Source: Blastococcus sp. DSM 46786
GTDB lineage: Bacteria > Actinomycetota > Actinomycetes > Mycobacteriales > Geodermatophilaceae
Assembly: GCF_900109665.1 (NCBI RefSeq)
Contig: NZ_FOAO01000003.1
Span: 1-64,000 of the forward strand
DNA: 64,000 nucleotides
Direction: 5' to 3'
In this document: one piece after another, positions 25,965-34,790 of the stretch
Numbering within the stretch: position 1 is the stretch's first letter
Layout of the letters: every line of letters starts with the position of its first letter
Position numbers and translations under genes: made by a program
Notes under the pieces: generated by a model
The model's input: the letters and a program-made list of their open reading frames with translations, nothing else
Databases searched by the model: none
Told to the model about the DNA's origin: nothing

Positions 25965-26993
25965 TCACGCACGCCGCCACAGGGCGACGCCTGCGGCCGC
26001 CAGGCCGGCGCCGACGGCGGCGAGCGCACCGTGGTGCCGGCCCGCCCAGACCTGCGGATCGGAGCTCCAGGCCCGCCCGCTGAAGCTGCCGCGGGGGCCG
26101 AAGTCGTGCCCGCCGGGGCCGTCGGCCGGCTCCCACAGGTTGACCGGATCGTCGGGCCGGGCGTCCTGGCCCCGCTGCTGCCCCCGGTAGGAGGTGCGGG
26201 CGAGATAGCGGTCGAGGAACTGCGGGGCGAACCTGCTGCCCAGGATCGTGTAGACGGTAGGGATGCCGATCCACCACGCCCGGCGGCGCGGGTGCTCGCT
26301 GGCGTGCACCAGGGTCTGCGCCATGAACTCGGGCTGGTAGACCGGCGCCACCGGCTGCGGGCGCTTCGGCAGCCTGTTGAGCACCCAGTCGAACTGCGGG
26401 GTGTTCACGCCCGGCAGGTCGACCAGCGTGACGTGCACGTTGCTGCCGTCGTGCCGCAGCTCGGTCTGCACCGCCTCGGTGAAGCCCTTGATGGCGTGCT
26501 TCGCGCCGCAGTACACGCTCTGCAGCGGGATGCCGCGGTAGGCCAGCGCCGACCCCGTCTGGACGACGGTGCCCCGGTCGCGTGCCCGCATCCGGCGCAG
26601 CGCGGCCATCGTGCCGTGCACGAACCCGAGGTAGGTGACCTCGGTGACCCGCCGCCACTCCGCGGCGGAGATCTCGGCGAACGGCGCGAAGACCGTGCTG
26701 AAGGCGACGTTGCACCAGACGTCGATCGGGCCGAGCTCGGCCTCCACGCGGTCGGCGGCCGCCTCGACGGCGCCCGCATCGCTGACGTCCACGGAGATCG
26801 TCAGGGGCGTGCCACCGGCAGTGCGGACGTCGGCGGCGGCGGCGGCCAGCCCCGTCTCGCCCCGGGCCAGCAGTGCGACCGCGTCGCCCCGGCGGGCGAA
26901 GGCCACCGCGGTGGCCCGGCCGATCCCCCCGCTGGCACCGGTCACCACGACGACCTTCCGGTGGGTGGCGGCTTCTCCGGCGGGCTCGGGCAT
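25965..26993 (-). CDS. SDR-family oxidoreductase with C-terminal membrane anchor
   Basis: This 342-aa protein starts at an ATG with GAGGAGCAGG upstream. The Rossmann motif TGASGGIGRATAVAFARRG begins near residue 19, the catalytic Ser/Tyr/Lys set lies in QTGSALAYRG and SVYCGAKHAIKGF, and the usual NNAG is replaced by NVAF. A helix at the end (HHGALAAVGAGLAAAGVALW) is likely a membrane anchor. It is the most upstream minus-strand gene of this block, divergent from the cytochrome oxidase operon. The substrate is unknown. Confidence 0.86.
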   Translation of the reverse strand: MPEPAGEAATHRKVVVVTGASGGIGRATAVAFARRGDAVALLARGETGLAAAAADVRTAGGTPLTISVDVSDAGAVEAAADRVEAELGPIDVWCNVAFSTVFAPFAEISAAEWRRVTEVTYLGFVHGTMAALRRMRARDRGTVVQTGSALAYRGIPLQSVYCGAKHAIKGFTEAVQTELRHDGSNVHVTLVDLPGVNTPQFDWVLNRLPKRPQPVAPVYQPEFMAQTLVHASEHPRRRAWWIGIPTVYTILGSRFAPQFLDRYLARTSYRGQQRGQDARPDDPVNLWEPADGPGGHDFGPRGSFSGRAWSSDPQVWAGRHHGALAAVGAGLAAAGVALWRRA

Positions 26994-27234
26994 GCACCTG
27001 CTCCTCGTGGACGGGCGGCCGGTGGGGCGCGGCCGGGGCCGTGCCACGGCCTCGGCCCGCACCACGGCGGGGACGTCGGGATCCCCACCCTCCCGGACGT
27101 CGTACGGGCACGCGACCGCAGACCCCGCGCTGCCGGCGGCCCGCCGGGGAGCTGGAGGCGTCGACTCCGGTTGAGGTCGCTCCCACGGCCTGCGCCCGAT
27201 ACGGTCGAGCGGCTCTGATCTTGGTGGAGGCGGC
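26994..27234. other. Divergent spacer between the SDR and oxidase operons
   Basis: About 240 bp of GC-rich DNA with no ORF I can support. A TTGAGG and a GATACG hexamer occur near 27173-27206 but about 21 bp apart, too far for a standard promoter. I see no clear operator. Confidence 0.4.
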
Positions 27235-27345
27235 ATGACCTGTGTTCCGTCGGCCGGCGTGCTGCGTGGCTCGCCGCCGTCCTCGGTCCGCGCATCGCCC
27301 TCCGGGCGCGCCGGCCGGTCTGCTGGTGCGGCAGGCCGCCGGTGA
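27235..27345 (+). CDS. Possible 36-aa leader ORF coupled to coxB
   Basis: An ATG with a strong GGTGGAGGCGGC ribosome site opens MTCVPSAGVLRGSPPSSVRA and continues to a TGA that overlaps the coxB GTG (GTGA). The peptide is Ser/Arg/Gly-rich without a recognised domain. coxB itself has no good ribosome site, so translational coupling would explain its expression. A frameshift near the coxB N-terminus is the alternative. Confidence 0.35.
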   Translation: MTCVPSAGVLRGSPPSSVRASPSGRAGRSAGAAGRR

Positions 27346-27968
27346 ACGGGGACAGCAGCGGCAGCCTCGACCCGAAAGGCCCTCGAGCGGAGTCGATCGC
27401 CGACACCTGGTGGCTGATGCTCGGGCTGGGCGTCGCCGTGTTCGTCCTCTTCGCCGTCCTGCTGGCGATCGGTCTGTTCCGCCACCGGCGCGAGGGGGAG
27501 GCGCCGCCCTCGGAGCGGCGCTGGATCGTGGGCGGTGGCGTGGTCCTGCCGGTGCTCGTCCTGGTCGTCGTGTTCGGCGCGACGATCGCCGCGATGCGGA
27601 CGCTGGCCGAGGACGCCCCGCCCGGAGCGCTGGTCATCGAGGTCACCGGTAACCAGTGGTACTTCGAGGTGGCCTACCCGGAAGCCGGGGTCACCACGGT
27701 CGACGAGCTGCACCTGCCGGTCGGCCGGCCGGTCGAGTTCCACCTGACGTCGGCGGACGTGATCCACGGCTTCTGGGTTCCGGAGCTCGGCGGCAAGATG
27801 GACATGCTGCCCGACGGCGTGAACGTCCTCGTGCTCCAGGCGGACGAGCCGGGGGAGTGGGGCGCGCCCTGCGCCGAGTTCTGCGGCTTGGAGCACGCGA
27901 GGATGCAGGTGCACGTCGTCGCGGAGAGCCCCGAGGACTTCGCGGCGTGGATCGAGAGCCAGCAGTGA
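27342..27968 (+). CDS. coxB: Cytochrome c oxidase subunit II
   Basis: This 208-aa subunit accepts electrons from cytochrome c. Two membrane helices lie at about residues 24-46 and 62-85, followed by the cupredoxin CuA domain. CuA ligands are present: the His of ADVIHGFWVPELGGK, then CAEFCGLEHARMQV with C-x3-C, His and Met. No lipobox or signal peptide is present, and there is no fused cytochrome c domain. The GTG start is the only in-frame start after the upstream stop at 27216. The stop overlaps the next gene by GTGA. Confidence 0.92.
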   Translation: MNGDSSGSLDPKGPRAESIADTWWLMLGLGVAVFVLFAVLLAIGLFRHRREGEAPPSERRWIVGGGVVLPVLVLVVVFGATIAAMRTLAEDAPPGALVIEVTGNQWYFEVAYPEAGVTTVDELHLPVGRPVEFHLTSADVIHGFWVPELGGKMDMLPDGVNVLVLQADEPGEWGAPCAEFCGLEHARMQVHVVAESPEDFAAWIESQQ

Positions 27969-30520
27969 GCGCGGGCACCGGAGCCAGGGACCCGGGGCGG
28001 TACACCCCCGAGGTCACCGACCCGAAGACGGCCGAGGAGCTCGACCGGCTCTGGGACGACCCCCCGGGGTTGCGCGGCCAGCTGACCGGCGTCCAGAACG
28101 ACCTGGTCGGCAAGCGCCTGCTGCTGACCGGGTTCTTCTTCCTGCTCCTCGGCGGCAGCTTCGACTCGCTGATCATGCGCCTGCAGCTCGCCTTCCCCGA
28201 GCAGGAGCTGGTCAGCCCGCAGTTCTACAACGAGCTGTTCACCAACCACGGCTCGGTGACGATGTTCCTCGTCATCCTGCCGATCTTCGAGGGTTTCGCC
28301 ATCCTCATCCTGCCGTCGATGCTCGGCAGCCGGGAGATGCCCTTCCCGCGTCTGGGCGCCTTCTCCTACTGGACCTTCCTGTTCGGCGGGCTGCTCTACT
28401 ACAGCAGCGCGCTGTTCCAGCTGGTGCCCGACGTCGGCTGGTTCGCCTACGTGCCGCTCTCCGGACCGGAGTACTCCCCGGACCTCGCGGTGGACTTCTG
28501 GATCCTCGGGCTCGGTGTCGCGGAGGTCGGCGCCATCGCCGCCGGCGTCGAGATCATCATCGGCATCCTGAAGATGCGGGCGCCGGGCATGACCCTCACC
28601 CGGATGCCGCTGTTCGCGTGGGCGTTCCTGGTGATGGCGTTCATGATCGTCTTCGCCTTCACCCCGCTGATCATCGGCAGCCTCCTGCTGGAGCTCGACC
28701 GCGGGTTCGGCACCCAGTTCTTCGATCCGCAGCAGGGCGGCAGCTCGCTGCTGTGGCAGCACCTCTTCTGGATCTTCGGGCACCCCGAGGTCTACATCCA
28801 GTTCATCCCCGCGGTCGGCGTCGTGGCGATGATCATCCCCGTCTTCGTCCGGCACCGTCCGGTCGGCTACCTCTGGTTCGTCGCCTCGCTGGTCGGCATC
28901 GGGTTCCTGTCGTTCGCGCTGTGGGCGCACCACATGTTCGCCGTCGGGCTGCCACCGCTGGTGCTCAGCTTCTTCGCGGCGGCGAGCATGGCCATCTCCA
29001 TCCCGGCGGGCGTCCAGATCTTCTCCTGGCTGGCCACCATCTGGGCCGGCCGGCCGGTGTGGAAGACGCCGTTCCTCTTCACGATCGGCTTCCTCATCAT
29101 CTTCGTGATCGGTGGGATCACCGGCGTGATGGTCGCCTCGGTGCCCTTCGACCTGCAGGCGCACGACACCTACTTCGTGGTCGGCCACCTGCACTACGTG
29201 CTGATCGGCGGTGTGGCCTTCCCGATCTTCGCCGGCGTCTACTACTGGTTCCCCAAGTTCACCGGCAAGCTGCTGGACGAACGGCTGGGCAAGTGGAACT
29301 TCTGGCTGCTGTTCACCGGTGCCAACGTCGCCTTCCTCCCCATGCACCAGGTCGGGCTGATGGGGATGCCGCGCCGCGTCTACACCTACGCGTCGGGCCA
29401 GGGCTGGGACATCTTCAACCTGATCTCGACGATCGGGGTGCTGATCATCGTCCCCGGCATCGGGGTGTTCGTGTGGAACGTCTTCCGCACCCTGCGGCGG
29501 GGCGAGCCGGCCGACGCCAACCCGTGGGGAGCCGACACCCTGGAGTGGGCCCTGCCGTCGCCGCCCAAGGAGCACAGCTGGACCGAGCCGCCGATCGTGC
29601 GCAGCCGGCACCCGCTGTGGGACCAGGAGCGGCTCGACCGGGGCGATCCGCAGCTGATGCACTTCGTGCGCGGGCTCGGGCAGTGGCCGCTGAAGTGGCG
29701 GGCGGCGGTGGTGGTGGGCACGGCGGACGCGCGCCCCGTGGAGGTGTTCCGGGTCTCCAACCCCTCGATCTGGCCGCTGGTCACCGCGATGGGCGTGGTC
29801 CTGATCTTCCTCAGCGAGCTGGTGAAGCTGCGGTGGGGGGCCGGCGTCGGTGCGCTGATCATCATCGCCGCCGTCATCGCCTGGAACTGGCCGCAGCCCC
29901 CGCCGATGACCCCGGACGAGGAGGACGAGTTCGAGCGCGAGTACGGCGTCCCGGTGAACGCCCACGGCAGCGTGATCGTCGCGCGGTCCGGGACCCTGCT
30001 CGCCATCCTCTTCGTCGCGGTGGCCTTCTCCGCCCTCCTGCTCAGCTACTTCTACCTCCGGCTGGAGAACCCGCAGTGGCCGGCGGCGGGCGTCGGCGAC
30101 CCGCCGCTGCTCCAGGCGTCGATCGCCGCGGCGCTCGTCGCGGTGAGCGCGGCAGGCGTGCCGTTCGCGCGCCGGAAGATCGCCGGAGGGGACATGCGCG
30201 GCTTCCGGGGCGGGCTGTACGCCGCGCTGGTCCTCGCCGGTGGTGGGGTGGCGCTCCAGGTCACCGATCTGGTGCAGCTCGACGTGGGGTGGACCGCCCA
30301 CGCCTACGGCTCGATCTTCTACACCCTGGCCGGCTTCGTGATCGTGGTCGCGGCGGCCGCGCTCATCATGCTGACGATGGTGGTCTTCTGGGCGTCCCGG
30401 GGCACCTACACCTATCGACGCCACGCGCCGATCGCGAACGTGGCGCGTTTCTGGGTGGCCATGGCCGTGATCTGGGTGGTCGGCTTCGGCACCCTCTACC
30501 TCGGGCCGGTGCTGACGTGA
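27965..30520 (+). CDS. Fused cytochrome c oxidase subunits I and III
   Basis: This 851-aa protein has an A-type heme-copper core. Ligands seen are H95 (TNHGSVTMF, heme a), H273 of GHPEVY with Y277 (CuB and cross-link) and E275, H322/H323 (WAHHMF, CuB), and H400-H410 (HDTYFVVGHLHYV, hemes). About residue 665 onwards is a five-helix subunit III-like part, in which the usual GxHxxHV stretch reads GFVIVVAAA and so lacks its histidines. Oxygen is reduced to water with proton pumping. The GTG start overlaps coxB by 4 bp. Confidence 0.93.
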   Translation: MSAGTGARDPGRYTPEVTDPKTAEELDRLWDDPPGLRGQLTGVQNDLVGKRLLLTGFFFLLLGGSFDSLIMRLQLAFPEQELVSPQFYNELFTNHGSVTMFLVILPIFEGFAILILPSMLGSREMPFPRLGAFSYWTFLFGGLLYYSSALFQLVPDVGWFAYVPLSGPEYSPDLAVDFWILGLGVAEVGAIAAGVEIIIGILKMRAPGMTLTRMPLFAWAFLVMAFMIVFAFTPLIIGSLLLELDRGFGTQFFDPQQGGSSLLWQHLFWIFGHPEVYIQFIPAVGVVAMIIPVFVRHRPVGYLWFVASLVGIGFLSFALWAHHMFAVGLPPLVLSFFAAASMAISIPAGVQIFSWLATIWAGRPVWKTPFLFTIGFLIIFVIGGITGVMVASVPFDLQAHDTYFVVGHLHYVLIGGVAFPIFAGVYYWFPKFTGKLLDERLGKWNFWLLFTGANVAFLPMHQVGLMGMPRRVYTYASGQGWDIFNLISTIGVLIIVPGIGVFVWNVFRTLRRGEPADANPWGADTLEWALPSPPKEHSWTEPPIVRSRHPLWDQERLDRGDPQLMHFVRGLGQWPLKWRAAVVVGTADARPVEVFRVSNPSIWPLVTAMGVVLIFLSELVKLRWGAGVGALIIIAAVIAWNWPQPPPMTPDEEDEFEREYGVPVNAHGSVIVARSGTLLAILFVAVAFSALLLSYFYLRLENPQWPAAGVGDPPLLQASIAAALVAVSAAGVPFARRKIAGGDMRGFRGGLYAALVLAGGGVALQVTDLVQLDVGWTAHAYGSIFYTLAGFVIVVAAAALIMLTMVVFWASRGTYTYRRHAPIANVARFWVAMAVIWVVGFGTLYLGPVLT

Positions 30521-30987
30521 CCACCCGGGATCCCGGGCGGGCGCGACCCCTCCCCCCGGAGGAGACGGCCACGGCCGGCGGCGGCACGCCCGCCCCGGTC
30601 GACGTCTCGGTCGACACGCGGGCGGTGACGGCGGTCGTCGTCTTCCTCGCCGGCCCGGTGATCAGCTCCGTCCACTTCATGCTGGTCTACCTGGTGACGG
30701 AGGCCGGCTGCACCGGTGACGGACCGGGGCTGGACGCCTTCGACCCGCCGGTACCGACCGTGGTCACGCTCGTGACGACGGCGGTGGCCGCGCTCGCCTG
30801 CGTGGCCACCGCGTGGTGGGGCTACGCCCGGTGGCGGGCGCTGCGGCGCGCCCACCCGGAGGCGGGCGCCGACGAGCTCGTCGACCGGCGGCCGCTCGCC
30901 TTCGGCGGCTTCCTCCTCTCCCTGCTGGGCCTGGCCACCGTGCTGTTCGTGGGACTGCCCGCCCTGTTCCTGGGTGCGTGCGCGTGA
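30517..30987 (+). CDS. Small membrane protein of the oxidase operon
   Basis: The 156-aa product has a Pro/Gly-rich cytoplasmic N-terminus and three predicted helices (about 33-55, 80-100 and 130-152). It starts with a GTG overlapping the coxA-C stop and ends overlapping the ctaG start. It is probably a subunit IV-like or assembly component of the oxidase. I recognise no named family. Confidence 0.75.
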   Translation: MTTRDPGRARPLPPEETATAGGGTPAPVDVSVDTRAVTAVVVFLAGPVISSVHFMLVYLVTEAGCTGDGPGLDAFDPPVPTVVTLVTTAVAALACVATAWWGYARWRALRRAHPEAGADELVDRRPLAFGGFLLSLLGLATVLFVGLPALFLGACA

Positions 30988-31895
30988 TCCTGGCCCATGC
31001 CGACGAACCGCTGGCACCCCACGACCTGTGGTGGGCGTGGCACGCCGACCCGCTGACCCTCGGGGGTCTCCTGGTGGCGGCCGTGGTGTACCAGCGCGGC
31101 CGGTCCTCGAACAGGGCGGCCGAGGCCTGGCGGCCGTGGTGCTTCGGTGCCGGACTCGTCGCGCTCGCCGTCGCGCTGTTGTCACCGGTCGACGCGCTGG
31201 GCGGCGTGCTGGCGTCGGCGCACATGGTCCAGCACCTGCTGCTCACCCTGGTCGCCGCACCGTTGCTCGCCATGAGCGCACCGGGAGGGACGCTCCTGCG
31301 CGGCAGCCCCGATGCCGTGCGCCGGGCGATCCTGCGGTGGCGCCGACGCCGCGGGCTGGCCGCCGGGGTGCACGCGCTCCGGCACCCGGTCCCGGCCTGG
31401 CTGCTGCACGTCGGGGCCCTCTGGGCCTGGCACGCCGGCGTGCTCTACGACGCGGCGCTGCAGGACCCGGTGATCCATGCTGCCGAGCACGGGACCTTCC
31501 TCGTCACCGGGGTGCTGTTCTGGCGGACCGTCGTCGGTGTCCGGGCCGCGCGGGTCCCGGCCGGGTTGGGCGTGCTGCTGCTCTTCGGGATGTCGATGTC
31601 GAGCGCGCTGCTCTCGCTGCTGCTCGTCTTCGCCCGGACCCCGTGGTACTCCGGCTACGCGACGACGACCCAGGTGTGGGGCCTCGAGCCGCTGGCCGAC
31701 CAGCAGCTGGCCGGCGCGATCATGTGGGTCCCCGCCGGCATCGTCCACGTCGTCGCGGCCCTCGCGCTGCTCGTCGCCTGGATCCGCGGCACCGAGGACG
31801 GCGGGACGCCGCCACCGCTGCGGTCCACCGGACCTGTTCCCGCGTCACGGCCGGGAGGGGTCACCGCCGGAGGTGCTCCCGCAGCGTCTCGGTGA
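30984..31895 (+). CDS. CtaG-type (caa3_CtaG) oxidase assembly membrane protein
   Basis: This 303-aa multi-helix protein has the Caa3_CtaG pattern: HDLWWAWHADPLTLGGLLV, HMVQHLLLTLVAAPLLAMSA, HVGALWAWHAGVLYDAAL and MWVPAGIVHVVAALALLVAW. The conserved His residues in these helices probably handle copper for the oxidase. The start is taken as the GTG overlapping the previous stop (a GTG two codons earlier is possible). Its last 35 bp overlap tail-to-tail with the converging heme-binding gene. Confidence 0.87.
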   Translation: MILAHADEPLAPHDLWWAWHADPLTLGGLLVAAVVYQRGRSSNRAAEAWRPWCFGAGLVALAVALLSPVDALGGVLASAHMVQHLLLTLVAAPLLAMSAPGGTLLRGSPDAVRRAILRWRRRRGLAAGVHALRHPVPAWLLHVGALWAWHAGVLYDAALQDPVIHAAEHGTFLVTGVLFWRTVVGVRAARVPAGLGVLLLFGMSMSSALLSLLLVFARTPWYSGYATTTQVWGLEPLADQQLAGAIMWVPAGIVHVVAALALLVAWIRGTEDGGTPPPLRSTGPVPASRPGGVTAGGAPAASR

Positions 31896-32331
31896 CCATC
31901 CGGTGGTCCTCCAGCTGGGGGAGGCCGGAGACGGCGACGACGCCCACCGCCCCGACGTCCCGGACCAGCATCGGGAACGCGCCGCCGTGCGCCGCGTAGA
32001 GCTGCGGGTCCAGCCCGAACTCCGCCTCGAAGGTGGTGCCCCGCTCGATGCTGTCCTGGCGCACGTGGAGCGAGCTGTGCCCGAACCGGTGCACGACCCG
32101 CGACTTCCGCTCGATCCAGGAGGCGTTGTCCGGCGTGGCCCCGGGGAGCGCCACGGAGAAGAGCCGGTGGCCGTTGCGGGTGATCTCGACGGCGACCGGT
32201 GCGGCGTCGCGGCGCGCGGCGGCCACCAGCGCGCAGCCGAGCACCCAGGCGTCCTCGTTGGTGAACGAGGTGAGCTGGAGCTCCTGCTCCTCCGCGGCGA
32301 GCTCGGCGAGGGTGGGGAAGGGCTGCGTCAT
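31861..32331 (-). CDS. Heme-degrading-domain (UPF0303-like) protein
   Basis: The 156-aa protein matches the UPF0303/GlcG-HbpS-like fold: FTNEDAWVLGCALVAAARRD near the start, VAVEITRNGHRLFSVALPGA, ASWIERKSRVVHRFGHSS and FPMLVRDVGAVGVVAVSGLP. Members bind heme or act as small accessory proteins beside dehydrogenases. It is the last gene of a three-gene minus-strand unit with a monooxygenase and an ABM protein. The exact role is unknown. Confidence 0.82.
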   Translation of the reverse strand: MTQPFPTLAELAAEEQELQLTSFTNEDAWVLGCALVAAARRDAAPVAVEITRNGHRLFSVALPGATPDNASWIERKSRVVHRFGHSSLHVRQDSIERGTTFEAEFGLDPQLYAAHGGAFPMLVRDVGAVGVVAVSGLPQLEDHRMVTETLREHLRR

Positions 32332-32340
32332 GGGTCCTTC

Positions 32341-32697
32341 CTACCGTCCGGCGGGTTCCGCCGGACGGCCCCGTGAGCCGTTCGCACGGGTGAGGCCCAC
32401 GGAGGGTCCGGCCTCCGCGACGTCGTGGAACGACATGACCGGTTCGCCGGTCACCAGGCCGGGCGCCACCCGGAGGAACTCCCGCGTGTGGTCGTGGGTC
32501 ATGTGCTCGTCCAGAGCGGGCCGGTCCGCCCACACCTCGATGCTGAGGATGCGGTCGTCGTCCTCCAGGTCCGCGGCGAAGGAGTACGCCAGGCAACCGC
32601 CGTCGGTACGGGTGGCGGCGGCCATCGTCCTGGCGGCGTCGAGCAGCTCGTCGCGACGTCCGGGCGCGGCCGTGGCGCTGCCGATCACGATCAGCAC
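32341..32697 (-). CDS. Antibiotic biosynthesis monooxygenase (ABM)-domain protein
   Basis: The 118-aa product (GTG start) has the ABM ferredoxin-like fold: LIVIGSATAAPGRRDELLDA, a CLAYSFAADLEDDDRILSIE strand pair and WADRPALDEHMTHDHTREFL. Such proteins oxidise quinol-type compounds without cofactor or act as small accessory proteins. It ends 9 bp before the UPF0303-like gene and starts 3 bp after the FAD hydroxylase, so a role on the hydroxylase product is plausible. Confidence 0.85.
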   Translation of the reverse strand: MLIVIGSATAAPGRRDELLDAARTMAAATRTDGGCLAYSFAADLEDDDRILSIEVWADRPALDEHMTHDHTREFLRVAPGLVTGEPVMSFHDVAEAGPSVGLTRANGSRGRPAEPAGR

Positions 32698-32700
32698 GGT

Positions 32701-33897
32701 TCAGCCCTCGATCAGCGCGAGCTGCTTGTTGATCTCGCGGGGGTTCGAGTCGCCGGCCATCTTCTGCAGGAACGGGGTGTGGTCGAACACGAAGTCGCGG
32801 ATCGGCCGCAGTGGGGCCGGCACGTGGTGGAACACCTTCCCCAGCACGTAGGCCATCTGCACCTGCTTGGCGGTGTGCGGCTTGCGCGGGTCCTCGTAGG
32901 ACTGCAGCGCCTGCCGCACGGCCGCGAGGTCGCTGAGGTCCACGCCGCGGAGGGCGACGCCGAGGAAGTAGCCGTCCTCGATCGACATGCCGGCCCCGTA
33001 GGCGGCGTAGGGCGACGTGGGGTGCGCGGCGTCGCCCACCAGCGTGGCGCGCCCCTTCGACCACTGCGCCAGCGCCGGCCGGTCGCGCAGCACCCAGCGC
33101 TGGACGTTCTCCGGCTCGGTCGCGGCGATCAGCCCCGGGAGCGGCGCGGGGAAGCCGGCGGCCAGCTCCGTCGCCGCAGCCTTGAGGTCGGCCGGTGCCG
33201 GGGCGTCCGGGTCGGTGGACGTGAGGACCCACCACTGGTGGCCGTCGCGGCCCTTGTGGCGGATGGAGGTCCAGCTCCCCTGGACGGTCCGGCTGTGGGT
33301 GAGGACGCACGTGTTCGGCACGGTGCCGGCGACGTCGTCGAACGTGAAGCCGCCGAAGATGTGGAGGCGGTGCTCGCGCTTGGGGGCGTCGCCCCAGAGC
33401 GTGCGGCGGACGAGGGAGTCGATGCCGTCCGCGCCCACCAGGACGTCGTGCTCGGCGGTCGTGCCGTCGGCGAAGTGCAGGGTCACCGCGCGGCCGTCCT
33501 GCTCGATCCGGTCGACCTGCTGCCCGAACCGGAGGACACCCGGCGGGATCGCGGCGAGCATGCGCTCGTACAGCTCGGGTCGGAGCAGTCCGATGAAGCC
33601 CCCGCCGAACGCCTGCCTCACGTCCTCGTCGAGCTTCACGTCCACGCGGACCTTGCCCTGCAGATTGCGGAACTCGGAGTGGGAGGGCGCCCCGAGATCG
33701 GTGGTGTCCACCCCGAGCGCGCGCAGCGCCTTCAGCGGCGGTGGCCACAGGTTGAGGATGTTGCCGGCCGGGCGGGCCTCGCGGTAGCGCTCGTAGACGA
33801 CGACGTCGTGGCCGGCCGTGAGCGCGCCGAGGGCAGCGGCCATGCCGGCGGGGCCTGCGCCCAGGACGGCGACGCGTCCGGCGGGGGAATGGGTCAT
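32701..33897 (-). CDS. FAD-dependent aromatic hydroxylase (salicylate/3-hydroxybenzoate hydroxylase-like)
   Basis: This 398-aa class A flavoprotein monooxygenase has the GxGxxG motif VAVLGAGPAGMAAALGA (8-24), the DG motif VLVGADGIDSLVRRTLWG near 158 and the GD motif RATLVGDAAHPTSPYAAYG near 286. It hydroxylates an aromatic or related ring using NAD(P)H and O2. It leads the unit with the ABM and UPF0303-like genes and is divergent from a TetR gene. The substrate is not identifiable by eye. Confidence 0.88.
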   Translation of the reverse strand: MTHSPAGRVAVLGAGPAGMAAALGALTAGHDVVVYERYREARPAGNILNLWPPPLKALRALGVDTTDLGAPSHSEFRNLQGKVRVDVKLDEDVRQAFGGGFIGLLRPELYERMLAAIPPGVLRFGQQVDRIEQDGRAVTLHFADGTTAEHDVLVGADGIDSLVRRTLWGDAPKREHRLHIFGGFTFDDVAGTVPNTCVLTHSRTVQGSWTSIRHKGRDGHQWWVLTSTDPDAPAPADLKAAATELAAGFPAPLPGLIAATEPENVQRWVLRDRPALAQWSKGRATLVGDAAHPTSPYAAYGAGMSIEDGYFLGVALRGVDLSDLAAVRQALQSYEDPRKPHTAKQVQMAYVLGKVFHHVPAPLRPIRDFVFDHTPFLQKMAGDSNPREINKQLALIEG

Positions 33898-33927
33898 CGG
33901 GCACCTCGACGGGGGGATGCAAAAACC

Positions 33928-33960
33928 GTAGCGGACGCTACAGTTAGCCGGGAACTGTAG
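33928..33960. promoter_or_regulatory. Two inverted repeats between the hydroxylase and TetR genes
   Basis: CTACAGTT and AACTGTAG are perfect arms around 7 nt (33938-33960). A second, overlapping repeat GTAGC-N4-GCTAC lies at 33928-33941. Both sit in the 124-bp divergent spacer, about 30-60 bp from either gene, in a locally AT-richer patch. They are good TetR operator candidates. Confidence 0.6.
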
Positions 33961-34021
33961 TGCCCGTCACGTTCCTGTCAAGGGGGCGTCACGGGGAGCC
34001 GGGAGGGGGAAGGATCACGCC

Positions 34022-34681
34022 GTGACCGACGCCGTCCTGCCTGCTGCCCTCGAGGTGCGCCCGCCCAAGCAGCAGCGCAGCCGCGAGGCCTGGAACCGTG
34101 TGCTCGACGCGGGGGTCGCGATCCTCGAGGACGCCGGGTACGACGCCTTCACGATCGCGGCACTCTGCGAGCGCGCCGCCGTCGCGCCCACGGCGATCTA
34201 CGCCCGCACCACGAGCAAGGACGCGCTGTTCCTGGCCGTGTACGAGCACGGGATCGGCCGGTTGCGCGCCGAGCAGGGCGTCTTCGCCGACGGGGACCGG
34301 TGGGCCGGCCTGGCGCCCGCCGACCTGGTCCGTGCCGCGGTCGGCGAGACGGTCGGCATCTCCCTCCGCCACCAGCGGTTCCTGAAGGCGATCGTCCTGC
34401 TGTCCGCGGCGCACGAGGAGGTGCAGCGGCGGGGCGACCGGTACGCGCGGGAACTCGGCGACGGCTTCACCGCCGTGGTCCTCCGGGCGGGGGAGGCCAT
34501 CGCGCACCCGGAACCGGAGGCCGCGGTCCGGTCCTGCTTCGGCACGGTGTTCGCCGCGACGATGATCCGCGTCGCGTACGGCCCGGCCTTCGCGACGCCG
34601 TCCCCGCTGGACGACGACGCGTTCGTGGCCCACCTGGGCGAGACGGCGGTCCGCTACCTCCTGGCGCACGCGCCGGGCTGA
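34022..34681 (+). CDS. TetR-family regulator
   Basis: The 219-aa protein starts with GTG after GGGAGGGGGAAGG. The DNA-binding helices are in DAFTIAALCERAAVAPTAIY (about 43-62). The rest is a helical effector domain with a Cys/Phe-rich core (SCFGTVFAATMIRVAYG). It is divergent from the FAD hydroxylase and overlooks the inverted repeats in between, so it probably controls that unit and itself. Confidence 0.88.
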   Translation: MTDAVLPAALEVRPPKQQRSREAWNRVLDAGVAILEDAGYDAFTIAALCERAAVAPTAIYARTTSKDALFLAVYEHGIGRLRAEQGVFADGDRWAGLAPADLVRAAVGETVGISLRHQRFLKAIVLLSAAHEEVQRRGDRYARELGDGFTAVVLRAGEAIAHPEPEAAVRSCFGTVFAATMIRVAYGPAFATPSPLDDDAFVAHLGETAVRYLLAHAPG

Positions 34682-34790
34682 TCGACTCGGATGGTGTGCC
34701 GACCCCAGGCCGTCGGGTCGCCGGCGTGGTCGTCGTCGACGACGACGCGGCAGAGCGGGACCACCTGCCGCAGGAGCGGCGCGGTCACGG

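Noticed and set aside
22040-26083. 1347-aa forward frame opposite the TPP and GH15 genes
   Set aside because: It is an antisense shadow of two genes with intact catalytic motifs, and its composition is typical of complementary GC-rich frames.
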